From Paludisphaera soli (GTDB lineage Bacteria > Planctomycetota > Planctomycetia > Isosphaerales > Isosphaeraceae), in contig NZ_JAALJI010000009.1 of the NCBI RefSeq assembly GCF_011064595.1, positions 124,001 to 188,000 of the forward strand: a DNA stretch of 64,000 bases, in the 5' to 3' direction. Shown in pieces: positions 36,635 through 44,546 of this stretch. Made by a program: the position numbers and the translations under genes. The notes under the pieces were generated by a model. That model did no database searches. It was not told the origin of the DNA and saw nothing but the letters and a program-made list of their open reading frames with translations. Numbering within the stretch: position 1 is the first letter of the stretch; each line of letters opens with the position of its first letter.

Positions 36635-37444
36635 ATGGGATGGAAGCTCGGGAGGCCGCGATTTCGACTCTCCACGATGGTGCTGCTGGTCGCGCTGTGC
36701 GCGGCGGCGACCTGGGCCGGGATGAACTTCCTGAGCCCGACCCGGCGGCTGGCCCGCCTGCTCCGCCCCGGCCAGCCCGCCTACCTCCGGCGCGAGGCGG
36801 CGAGCGCCCTCGGCGGCGTCCCTTCGTGGGAGGCGGAGGCGGCGATCGACGTCCTGATCAGCACTCTGGGCGACCCGAGCCCGCGCGTCCGCGAGTATGC
36901 GATCTCGGCCCTGGGGACGCACGGCGGCCGGGCGCGTCGTGCCGTCCCGGCGATCCTGGCCGAGGTCGGCGACCCCGACCGACACGTCCGCTACTCGGCC
37001 TGCGCCGTGCTCGGCATGGTGGCCCCTCCGGATGATCGGGGGCCCGAGCACGAGGAGGTCGTCGCCGCCCTGCGGAAGGCGCTGGGGGACGTCGATCCCA
37101 TGAATCGGCTGGTGGCCGGAATCTCGCTCTGCCAACTCGGCGACGCGCAATCCGCCGCCTCGGTCCTTGCCCTCTGCGCGACCGACCCTGAGGACGAGGT
37201 CGTGGCGTACCAGGCCCGCATTTGGATCCGGAGATTGAAGACGACCGGCCCGCTGGCCGCCGCCCTCGTCCCCCTGGCCGTATCTGAGCAGCCCGCACGC
37301 CGCCGAGCTGCGCTCGACCTGCTGATCGAATTCGCCGCGCCCGAGACGGTCGTCGCCGCGCTGCGGGGCGCCCTCGAAGCCGACGACCCGGAAATCCGCC
37401 GCTGGGCCGGCGAGCGGCTGGAAGCCCTCGCGCCGGCCCCTTGA
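36635..37444 (+). CDS. Membrane-anchored HEAT-repeat protein
   Basis: The 269-residue protein begins with a short basic stretch and one hydrophobic segment (STMVLLVALCAAATWAGM), a likely signal anchor. HEAT-like helical repeats follow: AIDVLISTLGDPSPRVREYAISALG, AVPAILAEVGDPDRHVRYSACAVLG, VVAALRKALGDVDP, then further degenerate repeats to the end. Such repeats bind other proteins. No catalytic motif is seen. The ATG at 36635 has an AAGGGGGGA box; the longer frame from 36461 lacks support. It faces the M19-like gene, ending 13 bases from its stop. Confidence 0.85.
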   Translation: MGWKLGRPRFRLSTMVLLVALCAAATWAGMNFLSPTRRLARLLRPGQPAYLRREAASALGGVPSWEAEAAIDVLISTLGDPSPRVREYAISALGTHGGRARRAVPAILAEVGDPDRHVRYSACAVLGMVAPPDDRGPEHEEVVAALRKALGDVDPMNRLVAGISLCQLGDAQSAASVLALCATDPEDEVVAYQARIWIRRLKTTGPLAAALVPLAVSEQPARRRAALDLLIEFAAPETVVAALRGALEADDPEIRRWAGERLEALAPAP

Positions 37445-37457
37445 GGCGACCGGCCGA

Positions 37458-38360
37458 TCAGGAGGCCCCGGCGACGGCCAGGGCCAGCCGTCGGGCGTTG
37501 TCGGCGATCAGGAGCGACGCGGCCTCGGGGGGGAACGTCTCGGCGATCCAGCCTTCGAGCTTCTCCACGTCCGCCAGCTCGGCCGGCACCTCGTCGAGTC
37601 CGAGGAAGTCGGTCGCCACGCCGATCCCTTCATAGCCCTCCTTGCCCCGGAAGGGGGAGGCGGCCAGGGCCTCGATAGTCGCGCGAAAGACTTCGGCCGA
37701 GCCGATCGGGCGGACGCCGATCACGCCGCCGAGGGCGCGGAGGCGTCGGGCCGAATCCGCGTCGAGCGCGTCGCCCTGAGAGTGGAAAAGCAGCATTCGC
37801 TCCGACCGGCTCGCGTCGGCCTCGAACCAGTCGAGGACGACCGCGATCCCATCGGAATCGCCGCCGGCCAGGTCGAGCGCCGGGCGGGGTCCCGTCGCCG
37901 GGGCCAGCTCCAGCAGGCGTTCGAGGTGCGCGCGGCCGAGATCGCCGTGGAGCGATCCGAAGACGCGCACGCCCCGCGCGAACAGGCCGGGAAGCCGGTC
38001 GAGGTCTTCCGCCGAGCGGACGAGGTGTTCGAGGCCGTCGACGGCGAGCACGCCCCAGCAGAGCGAGCCCGGCGGTTCGGCCCGCCAGCGGGCGGCGTCG
38101 TCGGGCAGGGCGAGCAGGCGGCCGGAGAACTCGGCCGCGTGGCGGGCGATCATCTCGCCCAGCGCGTGCCACGGGTCGGCCTGGGCGGCCCAGTCGGCCG
38201 GCTTGCGGCGGCAGCCGAGCACGGCGAGCGACGTCCCCATCAGGTAGCCGTCCAGGCGCGGAAGCCGGGGGAGGATCTCGGCGTAGGCGGCGGGGTCGTA
38301 CTGGCTGCTCTCGGCGGCGTACTGGAGGGCCCAGTCGCACCGCAGGTCGATCAATGGCAT
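37458..38360 (-). CDS. Degenerate M19 (membrane dipeptidase-like) protein
   Basis: The 300-residue protein keeps the overall order of renal-dipeptidase-family sequences. The N-terminal strand is LIDLRCDWALQY where active enzymes have iDGHnD. GVLAVDGLEHLVRSAEDLDRLPGLFARGVRVFGSLHGD matches the 'EG..L..L...GvR..tLtH' block, and GIGVATDFLGLDEV with IADNARRLAL matches the G-SDFDG and GeNalRv ends. Several metal ligands appear changed (the first His-x-Asp is lost), so dipeptidase activity is doubtful. It lies 24 bases after the secreted 538-residue protein on the same strand. The family call is an inference from block order. Confidence 0.72.
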   Translation of the reverse strand: MPLIDLRCDWALQYAAESSQYDPAAYAEILPRLPRLDGYLMGTSLAVLGCRRKPADWAAQADPWHALGEMIARHAAEFSGRLLALPDDAARWRAEPPGSLCWGVLAVDGLEHLVRSAEDLDRLPGLFARGVRVFGSLHGDLGRAHLERLLELAPATGPRPALDLAGGDSDGIAVVLDWFEADASRSERMLLFHSQGDALDADSARRLRALGGVIGVRPIGSAEVFRATIEALAASPFRGKEGYEGIGVATDFLGLDEVPAELADVEKLEGWIAETFPPEAASLLIADNARRLALAVAGAS

Positions 38361-38384
38361 GGCCGTCAGTCTCGTCGATCGCGA

Positions 38385-40001
38385 TCAGGGGGCTTCCGGC
38401 GGGGCCTGGGGGACGCGTTCCAGGAACCGGGCGACCGACCGCCGGAGGTCGCCCCAGCGTATCAGGTCCCACGCCCGGCCGCCCTCCCAGCCCCCCCGCC
38501 AGACGATCGGCGCGGCCTCGGCGAGCGTGGTCGCGAGGGCCGACGTCGGGTCGTCCACGCCCGGGATCGGCAGGCCCGCCCGGCCCGGCCAGATCACGCC
38601 CGCCCGGCCGACCGGCCGCTCCTGCATCCCGCCGATCCACGCCGCCGCCGAGCGCTCGGGGGCCTCCGCCGACCGGACCGCGGTCGCGACGGCCCCGACT
38701 CCCCAGCCGATCAGGACCGTCGCCCCGCGCGCGGTCGCCTCGACGGGACGGCCCGACGCCCTCCCCAGCGGGACGACCGCTTCGTCGGGACCTTGCGCCG
38801 GCGCGCCGCCGAGCAGCGGGGCCAGCGGGAGCACGACGCGCTTCAGGATGCGCGCGGCCTCCTCGGGCCCGTCCGAATGCAGCGCGAGGATCGCGCCGGC
38901 GGTCGTCCCGGGCGACTCGGCGTCGGCGAAGGTCGCCAGGCTCACCCCGCGCAGCAGGGGCCAGAGGTCGACTTCGAGCCGGACGCGCCGGACGGTCGCC
39001 AGCAGGTTGAGCCGAACCCGGAGCGGCTGGAGCTGCGCCCGATCGGGCTCTCCGCGGTCGATGCGGTCGGCCACGTCGAACAGGGAGTCGCGATAGGCCG
39101 GCGAACGCCCCATCGCCAGGGCGAACGCCGCCTGCGTCGACCCGGCCGGCATCCACGACAGCCAGGAAGGGTCGAGCGGGGGCGTCTCCAGGAGGGCCGG
39201 ATTGGACGCGTCGAACCGCGAGGCGAGGTCGAGGTCCAGGTGGTCGTCGCGAAGGCTCAGGAATCCGGCGACCGCCTCCAGGCCCGTCGCCTTCGCCGCC
39301 CGGATCAGCCGTTCTCGTCCCGGGATTTCGCCGAGGTCGGCCGGCAGACGACCCGGCAAGAAGTCGATGCGGAAGCCGGACTCCTCGGGAGCGATCGGGA
39401 GCAATTCGAGCGGCCCGTCGCCGGGGAAGCGGGACTTCGGCAACCGCGCGAGCGCCGCCGCGAGTTCGTCGCGATCGCTCGCGAAAGCCGTCCCGTGCGG
39501 CGATTCGGCCGCCAGCGTCGCGCCGGGGGGCCCGAGTCGCGCGACGGCCAGCGGCGGCTCGCCCAGGGGAGGCTCGTCGCCACCGCCCGACAGCCGAAGC
39601 GACGTGACCACCGCGGCGACTTCGCCGCCATCGTGCGGGACCGTGGCGGACCAACGGACGCCGCCGGCGGGGTCGAGGCCGAGGGCCAGCTCGGCGTCGC
39701 GGAAGGCCCGCCACTCGGCCGCCATCTCGGGGTTGAAGATCGCCGCGACGGCCTGGATCGGCTTGCCGAGCGCGTTCGCGTCCCCCGTCGCCCGTCGCCA
39801 GGCCGCCATCGCCGCCGCCGGGTGCGCCGCCCTCGAGCCCTCGAACAGCCCGAGCACCGCCTCCGCCTGCCGGTCCGGCCGGATCGCCCGCACCACCACC
39901 GCCGGCTCGATCTCCGCGTCGCCGGCGCGGGCGGACGTCGCCAGGGCCAGCAGCGTCAGGATCGCGACGTGGCGAGGTCTCCGCCTCTCTTTGCGCCTCA
40001 T
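38385..40001 (-). CDS. Large secreted protein of unknown function
   Basis: The 538-residue protein has a basic start and a hydrophobic stretch (HVAILTLLALATSARAGD), a signal peptide ending near residue 26. The body is Ala/Leu/Gly-rich with regular strand-helix alternation (for example LDLASRFDASNPALLETPPLDPSW and GSTQAAFALAMGRSPAYRDSLFDVADRID) and no catalytic motif I recognise. DUF3352-like secreted planctomycete proteins have a similar look, but I cannot confirm this. The ATG at 40001 has a GAGG box 6 bases upstream; an in-frame ATG 30 bases upstream is a weaker choice. The M19-like gene follows closely and may be co-transcribed. Confidence 0.78.
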   Translation of the reverse strand: MRRKERRRPRHVAILTLLALATSARAGDAEIEPAVVVRAIRPDRQAEAVLGLFEGSRAAHPAAAMAAWRRATGDANALGKPIQAVAAIFNPEMAAEWRAFRDAELALGLDPAGGVRWSATVPHDGGEVAAVVTSLRLSGGGDEPPLGEPPLAVARLGPPGATLAAESPHGTAFASDRDELAAALARLPKSRFPGDGPLELLPIAPEESGFRIDFLPGRLPADLGEIPGRERLIRAAKATGLEAVAGFLSLRDDHLDLDLASRFDASNPALLETPPLDPSWLSWMPAGSTQAAFALAMGRSPAYRDSLFDVADRIDRGEPDRAQLQPLRVRLNLLATVRRVRLEVDLWPLLRGVSLATFADAESPGTTAGAILALHSDGPEEAARILKRVVLPLAPLLGGAPAQGPDEAVVPLGRASGRPVEATARGATVLIGWGVGAVATAVRSAEAPERSAAAWIGGMQERPVGRAGVIWPGRAGLPIPGVDDPTSALATTLAEAAPIVWRGGWEGGRAWDLIRWGDLRRSVARFLERVPQAPPEAP

Positions 40002-40187
40002 GCAGCCTCGGGGGTTGTCGAGCCGGGGCACGCCCGCGCCCGGCCGGGAGGCCGGGGTCGGCCTAGGGCACCCGCCCGAGGCGCGGGCCGGATGCCTCGC
40101 GGCGTCGGGCCTCTTCCATGATAGCAGGGCCGGACGCCCCGCCGGAGCCCCCCCCCGGCGGGCGTTCGGTCCCCCTTGGTCGGCCGG

Positions 40188-41138
40188 TCATTCCGCGGCG
40201 AGGCCGGGCTCGCCGCCGGCCCGTGTGCCCAACGCCCGCCAGACCTCGCGCGCCATCGACTCCTTGTGGAACGCGACGTGGCCGTCGACCGCCAGGGAAT
40301 GGGCCCCCCCGGCGTGGAGGCTCGCCGCGGTCCAGGAGCCGGAGTCCGCATTGCGCCCGCAGGAGGGCTTGCCGATCCCCTGGTTGTGGTTGTAGAGCGT
40401 CTGTGAGAGGCCCGTCTGCAGCCAGAAGCAGCGCTTGCCGTTCCCCAACGGCGGATGGACGCCCACGCTGGCGTCGCACGCCTCGACGAAACGGCCGAAG
40501 TCGCCGTCTTCCGGGACCGCGTAGATGTTCCCCTTGCTGTTCGACGAGACCCGCAGCCCCTCGCCCAGGACCCATTCCGAGACGGCCGCGGTGTGCGACG
40601 TGCCGTCGGTGATCTGGACGAGCGACACGGCGGCACCCGGATGCCACGCGTCGAACGCCCCGGCGGCGGAACGGGGCCGGTCCTGGGCGCCGTGCCCGAT
40701 CGACCCGGCGTAGCCGGTCGTCGCCGAGTTCCAGGGGGACGACCGATCGCTCGGGCAGGCGAGGACGGACAGCCGCGTGACGGCCGCCGTGTAGTGGGCG
40801 TCGATCGGGGTGCCCGGGGGATAGTCGAACGCGATCGAGACGTGCGCGGAGGCGTTCATCGAGTTGTACAAGGCCGACTGGCCCAACTCCGGCAGGAGCG
40901 GGACGTAGAACGACATCCCGTTCCAGAGCCATCCCGGCGGCAGGCTCCCCGCTGTCGTCGCATAACCGTTCAAGGCCAGGCCGATCTGCTTCAAGTTGTT
41001 CGCGCACTGGACCCGTCGGGCCGCCTCGCGCGAGGCCTGCACGGCGGGGAGCAGCAGGGCGATAAGGATCGCGACGATGAAGACGACGGCGAGCAACTCG
41101 ATCAGCGTGAATCCGCGGGGGCGGTCGGTTGGGGGCAT
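40188..41138 (-). CDS. DUF1559 pseudopilin-like protein, copy 4
   Basis: The 316-residue protein has [22 protein letters not shown], a prepilin signal with a slightly altered helix, then [19 protein letters not shown]. The C-terminal motif [12 protein letters not shown] is kept although the usual GGVN is changed, and the end [13 protein letters not shown] lacks the common SADSY. It is expected to be an N-terminally anchored, exported pseudopilin-like protein. It stands alone, with no lipoprotein gene beside it. A long intergenic region lies upstream. Confidence 0.92.
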   Translation of the reverse strand: MPPTDRPRGFTLIELLAVVFIVAILIALLLPAVQASREAARRVQCANNLKQIGLALNGYATTAGSLPPGWLWNGMSFYVPLLPELGQSALYNSMNASAHVSIAFDYPPGTPIDAHYTAAVTRLSVLACPSDRSSPWNSATTGYAGSIGHGAQDRPRSAAGAFDAWHPGAAVSLVQITDGTSHTAAVSEWVLGEGLRVSSNSKGNIYAVPEDGDFGRFVEACDASVGVHPPLGNGKRCFWLQTGLSQTLYNHNQGIGKPSCGRNADSGSWTAASLHAGGAHSLAVDGHVAFHKESMAREVWRALGTRAGGEPGLAAE

Positions 41139-41710
41139 CGCGAGTCCTCCGGGTCGGTTCGACGTGAATGGATCTCAAACACGGGATATTCGCCGACGTC
41201 GGTCGATAATTTTGACATTCTCCACTCGGCGCCGCCGAACGGCGAGGGGAGGCATCTGGGACCCAAGAGCTCTCCTGTGCGGCGCCCGGAACCGATCCTC
41301 TCAAGGTCCCCGTCTCGGCGGCGTGGAGTGAGGGGCGTCATTGGTTTCGAGATCCCCGCCCCTGCCCGCGGCGTTCGCCCGGCGGGCGATTTCAGCTGGT
41401 CCGGGACGCGTCGCGCGAACTTCCGGGCGGCGGGCCGCGTCTCTCGGGAGCTTGACGAGCCATGCACGACCCGGAACGGAGGGCCGCCGCCCATGAAGAC
41501 GCCGATACGACCGCCCGGCCCCCAGGATCAAGGTCGACGCCGAAGGCCCGTCGGCCGCCGCCCGCGCTGGAGCTTCCGGCCATGACGCCGCCCCGCGCAG
41601 CCCCGGATGCCTCCGGTCGCGGCGGCCCGGCGTCTCGTGAGGACGCCGGGCCGCTTCGTTCCCCGGGCCGTCCCGATCTTTGACAAGTCGCGCGTTTCTT
41701 CCGAACACAA
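41139..41710. other. 570-base intergenic stretch before the tRNA genes
   Basis: No gene with a ribosome site or normal composition is visible; frames here are Arg/Pro/Ser-rich. The left end should hold the promoter of the minus-strand DUF1559 gene and the right end that of the tRNA-Cys gene. Around 41200-41215 the DNA is briefly AT-rich (gtcgataattttgacattc), a possible promoter site for the DUF1559 gene. Confidence 0.4.
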
Positions 41711-41781
41711 GACGCGGGAGCCAGACGGCCAGGCGACCGGCTGCAACCCGGTGCAAGTGGGTTCGACTCCCACCGGCGTCT
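41711..41781 (+). tRNA. tRNA-Cys (anticodon GCA)
   Basis: The cloverleaf can be drawn in full. The acceptor is 41711-41717 with 41774-41780, with one G-G mismatch at the sixth pair. The D stem is GCC/GGC with GG in the loop, and the anticodon stem is ACCGG/CCGGT around CTGCAAC, giving anticodon GCA at 41743-41745. The variable loop is GCAA, the T stem GTGGG/CCCAC around TTCGACT, and the discriminator base is T at 41781. U73 is the identity base of tRNA-Cys, which supports the call. Position 8 is G rather than the usual T. CCA is not encoded. A minus-strand open frame across it is the familiar false protein antisense to a tRNA. Confidence 0.85.
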
Positions 41782-41890
41782 CTTCTCAAGCAAGCTGTCG
41801 GCCTCGTCGGCCCCACGGCGCTCCCGCCCCGCGTTTGCGGTCGGCGAGGCGCGTCCCGCGCGGGGGATTGCAAACGAGGGCGAGGCCGTA

Positions 41891-41963
41891 GCAGTGGTAG
41901 CTCAACTGGTAGAGCATCAGACTTAGGATCTGAGTGTAGCAGGTTCGAATCCTGCCCACCCCG
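41891..41963 (+). tRNA. Class I tRNA with anticodon UAG (reads CUA; Leu codon), identity uncertain
   Basis: Most of the cloverleaf is canonical. T8-A9 is followed by D stem GCTC/GAGC with TGG in the loop, anticodon stem TCAGA/TCTGA around CTTAGGA (anticodon TAG at 41924-41926, G37), a 5-base variable loop GTGTA, and T stem GCAGG/CCTGC around TTCGAAT. The discriminator is G. Bacterial tRNA-Leu normally has a long variable arm and A73, so this is a Leu-type anticodon loop on a class I body. The acceptor GCAGTGG/CCACCCC has mismatches at pairs 2 and 3. CCA is not encoded. It may be a divergent functional tRNA or a decayed copy. Confidence 0.72.
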
Positions 41964-41984
41964 ACGCGCCGGCTGACCCCGGCA

Positions 41985-41998
41985 CGTCTCCAGAGACG
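41985..41998 (+). terminator. Short hairpin after the tRNA genes
   Basis: CGTCT-CCAG-AGACG forms a perfect 5-base stem 22 bases past the UAG tRNA. It is followed by CTGTTGACGTCTTTG, a loosely T-containing stretch. It may trim or end the tRNA transcript; support is modest. Confidence 0.35.
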
Positions 41999-42387
41999 CT
42001 GTTGACGTCTTTGACCATGGACGCCCGAGGGGGGCGGTCGGCCCGACGGTCGGCCCGCGACGACGCCGAGAGGCCCGTCGCGGGCGGCCTCGACGACCGC
42101 CCTGCGACCTTCGCGGATCCGCCCCGAACGGGCGTCGGCGAAGGCGTCGCGAGGGGCGGCGGATCGGTCGAACGGGCCCGGCGCGAGCCGGCCCTTCGCC
42201 GCGGCCGCCGTCCCGGACGACGCCCGACCCGACGTCCGCCGGGGCTCAAGCGAGGCCCCGCGGCCCGACGGGTGACCGTCGGCCGTCCCGCCCCCCGGAG
42301 GCCTTTCCCGCACCCGAACCCGGTTTTCATCCCATGAACGATCCCTGAAATCAACGTCCGGACGCGGTCCGGGCGGGAGGCTCCGTC
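41999..42387. other. 390-base intergenic stretch before the SPFH gene
   Basis: The DNA is very GC-rich (Arg/Pro/Gly frames on both strands) and no gene is supported. Its right end carries the ribosome site of the SPFH gene (GGGAGG, about 9 bases before the ATG). No promoter boxes can be placed. Confidence 0.4.
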
Positions 42388-43494
42388 ATGTTTTGCATCA
42401 AGCGCTTCAAGGTCCACAGCTTCGAGATGGGCCTCCACTTCCGCGACGGCGAGTTCCGGGGCCTGCTCACGCCCGGCGACCACTGGTTCTTCGACCCCTT
42501 CGGCAAGGTGAAGGTCGAGGTGGTCTCGCGCCGGGCGCCGTTCCTGCGGCACGACAGCCTCGACCTGATCGCGAAGTCGGGCGAGCTGAAGGGCTTCGCG
42601 CAGGTGATCGACCTCCAGGACGGCCAGCGGGCCCTGGTCTGGATCGACGGCCGGTTCGCGGCGATCCTCCCCGAGGGGCTGCACGCCTTCTGGCTGGAGC
42701 CCCGCCGGGTCCGCTTCGAGGTGGTCGACGCCCGCACGCCCCGGTTCGAACACGACGAGGCGAAGGTCGTCCTCCGCCACATGACGGCGGCCTCGTACCT
42801 TGAGATCGGCGCGGTGGGCCGGGGCTGCGTGGGGGTGCTCTTCCTCGACGGCCGGTTCGCCGGGGGGCTCGAACCCGGCCCCTGGGCCTTCTGGCGCGGG
42901 GCGGCCGACGTCCGGGTCGTCGAGGTCGACCTCCGCGAGGCGACCCTGGACGTCGCCGGCCAGGAGATCATGAGCGCCGACAAGGTCTCGCTGCGGATCA
43001 ACGCCCTGGCGACGTTCCGCGTGGTCGACCCCCGCAAGGCGGTCTGCGCCGTGGACGACTTCAAGCAGGCCCTCTACCGCGAGGCGCAGCTGGCGCTCCG
43101 GGCGGTGGTCGGCGGGCGCGACCTGGACGCCCTGCTCGCCGACAAGCAGGCCGTGGCCGTCGAGGCCGCCGGCCTGCTCGCCCCCCGGGCCGCCGAGCTG
43201 GGCCTGGAGGTCGCCGCGCTGGCCGTCCGCGACCTGATCCTCCCCGGCGACATGAAGGAGCTGATGAACAAGGTGACCGAGGCCCGCAAGGCCGCCGAGG
43301 CCGACCTCATCACCCGTCGCGAGGAGACCGCCGCGCTGCGGAGCCAGGCCAACACCGCGCGGCTGCTCGCCGAGAACCCGACCCTCATGCGGCTCCGCGA
43401 GCTGGAAGTCCTGGAGAAGATCGCCGTCGCCGGCGACCTGAAGGTGGTGCTCGGCGACGGCCGACTCTCCGACAAGGTCCTGAACCTGCTGTGA
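42388..43494 (+). CDS. SPFH/band 7 (slipin-like) protein without a membrane segment
   Basis: The 368-residue protein contains the band 7 domain in the second half (about residues 150-300: VRVVEVDLREATLDVAGQEIMSADKVSLRINALATFRVVDP and LGLEVAALAVRDLILPGDMKELM). A charged helical tail follows (EARKAAEADLITRREETAALRSQ), the usual slipin coiled coil. The first 140 residues are a second, related beta-rich repeat of the fold. Unlike most slipins there is no N-terminal transmembrane helix, so it is probably cytoplasmic or peripherally attached. Slipins scaffold membrane microdomains or stress-response complexes. A strong terminator follows directly. Confidence 0.9.
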   Translation: MFCIKRFKVHSFEMGLHFRDGEFRGLLTPGDHWFFDPFGKVKVEVVSRRAPFLRHDSLDLIAKSGELKGFAQVIDLQDGQRALVWIDGRFAAILPEGLHAFWLEPRRVRFEVVDARTPRFEHDEAKVVLRHMTAASYLEIGAVGRGCVGVLFLDGRFAGGLEPGPWAFWRGAADVRVVEVDLREATLDVAGQEIMSADKVSLRINALATFRVVDPRKAVCAVDDFKQALYREAQLALRAVVGGRDLDALLADKQAVAVEAAGLLAPRAAELGLEVAALAVRDLILPGDMKELMNKVTEARKAAEADLITRREETAALRSQANTARLLAENPTLMRLRELEVLEKIAVAGDLKVVLGDGRLSDKVLNLL

Positions 43495-43495
43495 T

Positions 43496-43548
43496 CGGCC
43501 GGACGGCCGCGACGACCCCGCGTCGTCCGGTCGCCCGGCCGTTTTTTT
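43496..43548 (+). terminator. Intrinsic terminator of the SPFH gene
   Basis: A long hairpin begins two bases past the stop. CGGCCGG pairs with CCGGCCG at the base, and GACGAC with GTCGTC near the loop CCCGC, with one bulge and one wobble pair between them. Seven T (43542-43548) follow at once. It is a strong Rho-independent terminator. Confidence 0.87.
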
Positions 43549-43711
43549 GCGCCGGATGGGTCGACGTTTCGCGATCTCGTCATGCGTGGCCTGCCCCCGC
43601 CTTTCTGGTCGATGCGGCTCGTTATCTAAACAGGCCGTCGCCGCGATCGTTGCTTTTGTCTTCACTTTGCGGCCAGATGAAGGCGCGACGCGTCTCATTT
43701 CCGCACCATCG

Positions 43712-43740
43712 TTGGACCCGAAACGGCTCTCCTGTACACT
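43712..43740 (+). promoter_or_regulatory. Probable promoter of the PEP-CTERM gene
   Basis: TTGGAC (43712-43717) and TACACT (43735-43740) are 17 bases apart and sit 62 bases before the start codon. The match to the sigma70 consensus is moderate (3 of 6 and 4 of 6). The region from the SPFH terminator to here is less GC-rich than the genes around it and holds no gene. Confidence 0.4.
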
Positions 43741-43802
43741 GCCCGCCTCGGACGACCCAAGCATCGAGTCGTCGCCGCGGGATGGTCATCAGGAGTGTCT
43801 CC

Positions 43803-44462
43803 ATGTCGTCATGCGATCTTGCGTTTGGTCGGGCGCTCCGTCTTGGTGCGAAGGTCGTGGCGGCCTGCGTCCTGGCCCTGGGCCTGTCCAGCGCCGCGAG
43901 CGCCGAGGACATCCAGTTCGACTGGGAAATCGTACCCGGCGACACCCTGGGCACCGGCGATCCCGACCTGCAAGGCACCTTCCTGTTGAACACGAGCCTC
44001 CGCCTGGGCGCAGGCTGGATGTTCGGACGGATCGAGATCGACCAGCCGGCCAACGTTCTCGGGGAGTCCCTCGATTACAACCCGGCGCGCTATGGCTACA
44101 CGCCCCTGGAATTGGCCTCGGACGGCGGATACGGCGGAGGGATCCTTGGGGTCTTCTCGGCATCCCCGGGGACCCATGCCGGCCTCTTCGACCGGGTGTT
44201 CCTCCCCGACGGATCTTCGCGGCCGTCTTCGATCCGCATCAGCGCGAGCTACTACGGCCCGGACCCCGCCTATGACTTCGGAGAGTCCCGGACCTGGACC
44301 TACGCGATCGGCGTCACGCTTCTCGAGTCATCCGGCTTCCCCGCCATCGTCCCCGAACCGGCCTCGATCGCCTCGGCGACCATCGCGGTCGTCGCCGTCG
44401 GCGGCTTCCTCGGACGCAGGCGGCTCCAGGGCGCTCGAAGCGACCTGATCGAGTCCGCCTGA
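43803..44462 (+). CDS. PEP-CTERM sorting-domain protein
   Basis: The 219-residue protein has a signal peptide (about residues 1-34, LGLSSAASAED). A beta-rich middle is full of Gly, Tyr and Asp, and the C-terminal sorting signal is a Pro-Glu-Pro (IVPEPAS), a hydrophobic helix and a basic end (LGRRRLQG). Such proteins are cut by an exosortase and released to the surface or the polysaccharide matrix. No exosortase gene is in the window. The ATG at 43803 has an AGGAG box 7 bases upstream. The function of the middle region is unknown. Confidence 0.88.
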   Translation: MSSCDLAFGRALRLGAKVVAACVLALGLSSAASAEDIQFDWEIVPGDTLGTGDPDLQGTFLLNTSLRLGAGWMFGRIEIDQPANVLGESLDYNPARYGYTPLELASDGGYGGGILGVFSASPGTHAGLFDRVFLPDGSSRPSSIRISASYYGPDPAYDFGESRTWTYAIGVTLLESSGFPAIVPEPASIASATIAVVAVGGFLGRRRLQGARSDLIESA

Positions 44463-44507
44463 TTTTACCCGGGTGATATTGCCTTTAGGTTTCACCCGGA
44501 TAAAATC
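44461..44507. repeat. 16-base near-perfect inverted repeat, candidate operator or terminator
   Basis: The arms at 44461-44476 (GATTTTACCCGGGTGA) and 44492-44507 (TCACCCGGATAAAATC) are complementary at 15 of 16 positions around a 15-base spacer. The left arm starts in the PEP-CTERM stop codon and the right arm ends 40 bases before the DUF2239 start. AT-rich ends flanking a CCCGGGTGA core resemble a dimeric regulator site. It could also act as a terminator, but no T-run follows. Confidence 0.6.
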
Positions 44508-44546
44508 CCTCCGTACCAGGGCAAACCTCGGACGGGGAGGATGAAG

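Noticed and set aside
41301-41873. Minus-strand frame with GGSRTHLHRVAAGRLAVW
   Set aside because: This is the familiar false protein read antisense to a tRNA gene.
41139-42387. tRNA-linked integrated element
   Set aside because: No integrase gene and no duplicated tRNA 3' end was found near the two tRNA genes.
41923-43764. Minus-strand 613-residue frame ending across the UAG tRNA
   Set aside because: It is antisense to the SPFH gene and the tRNA; no ribosome site and unnatural composition.
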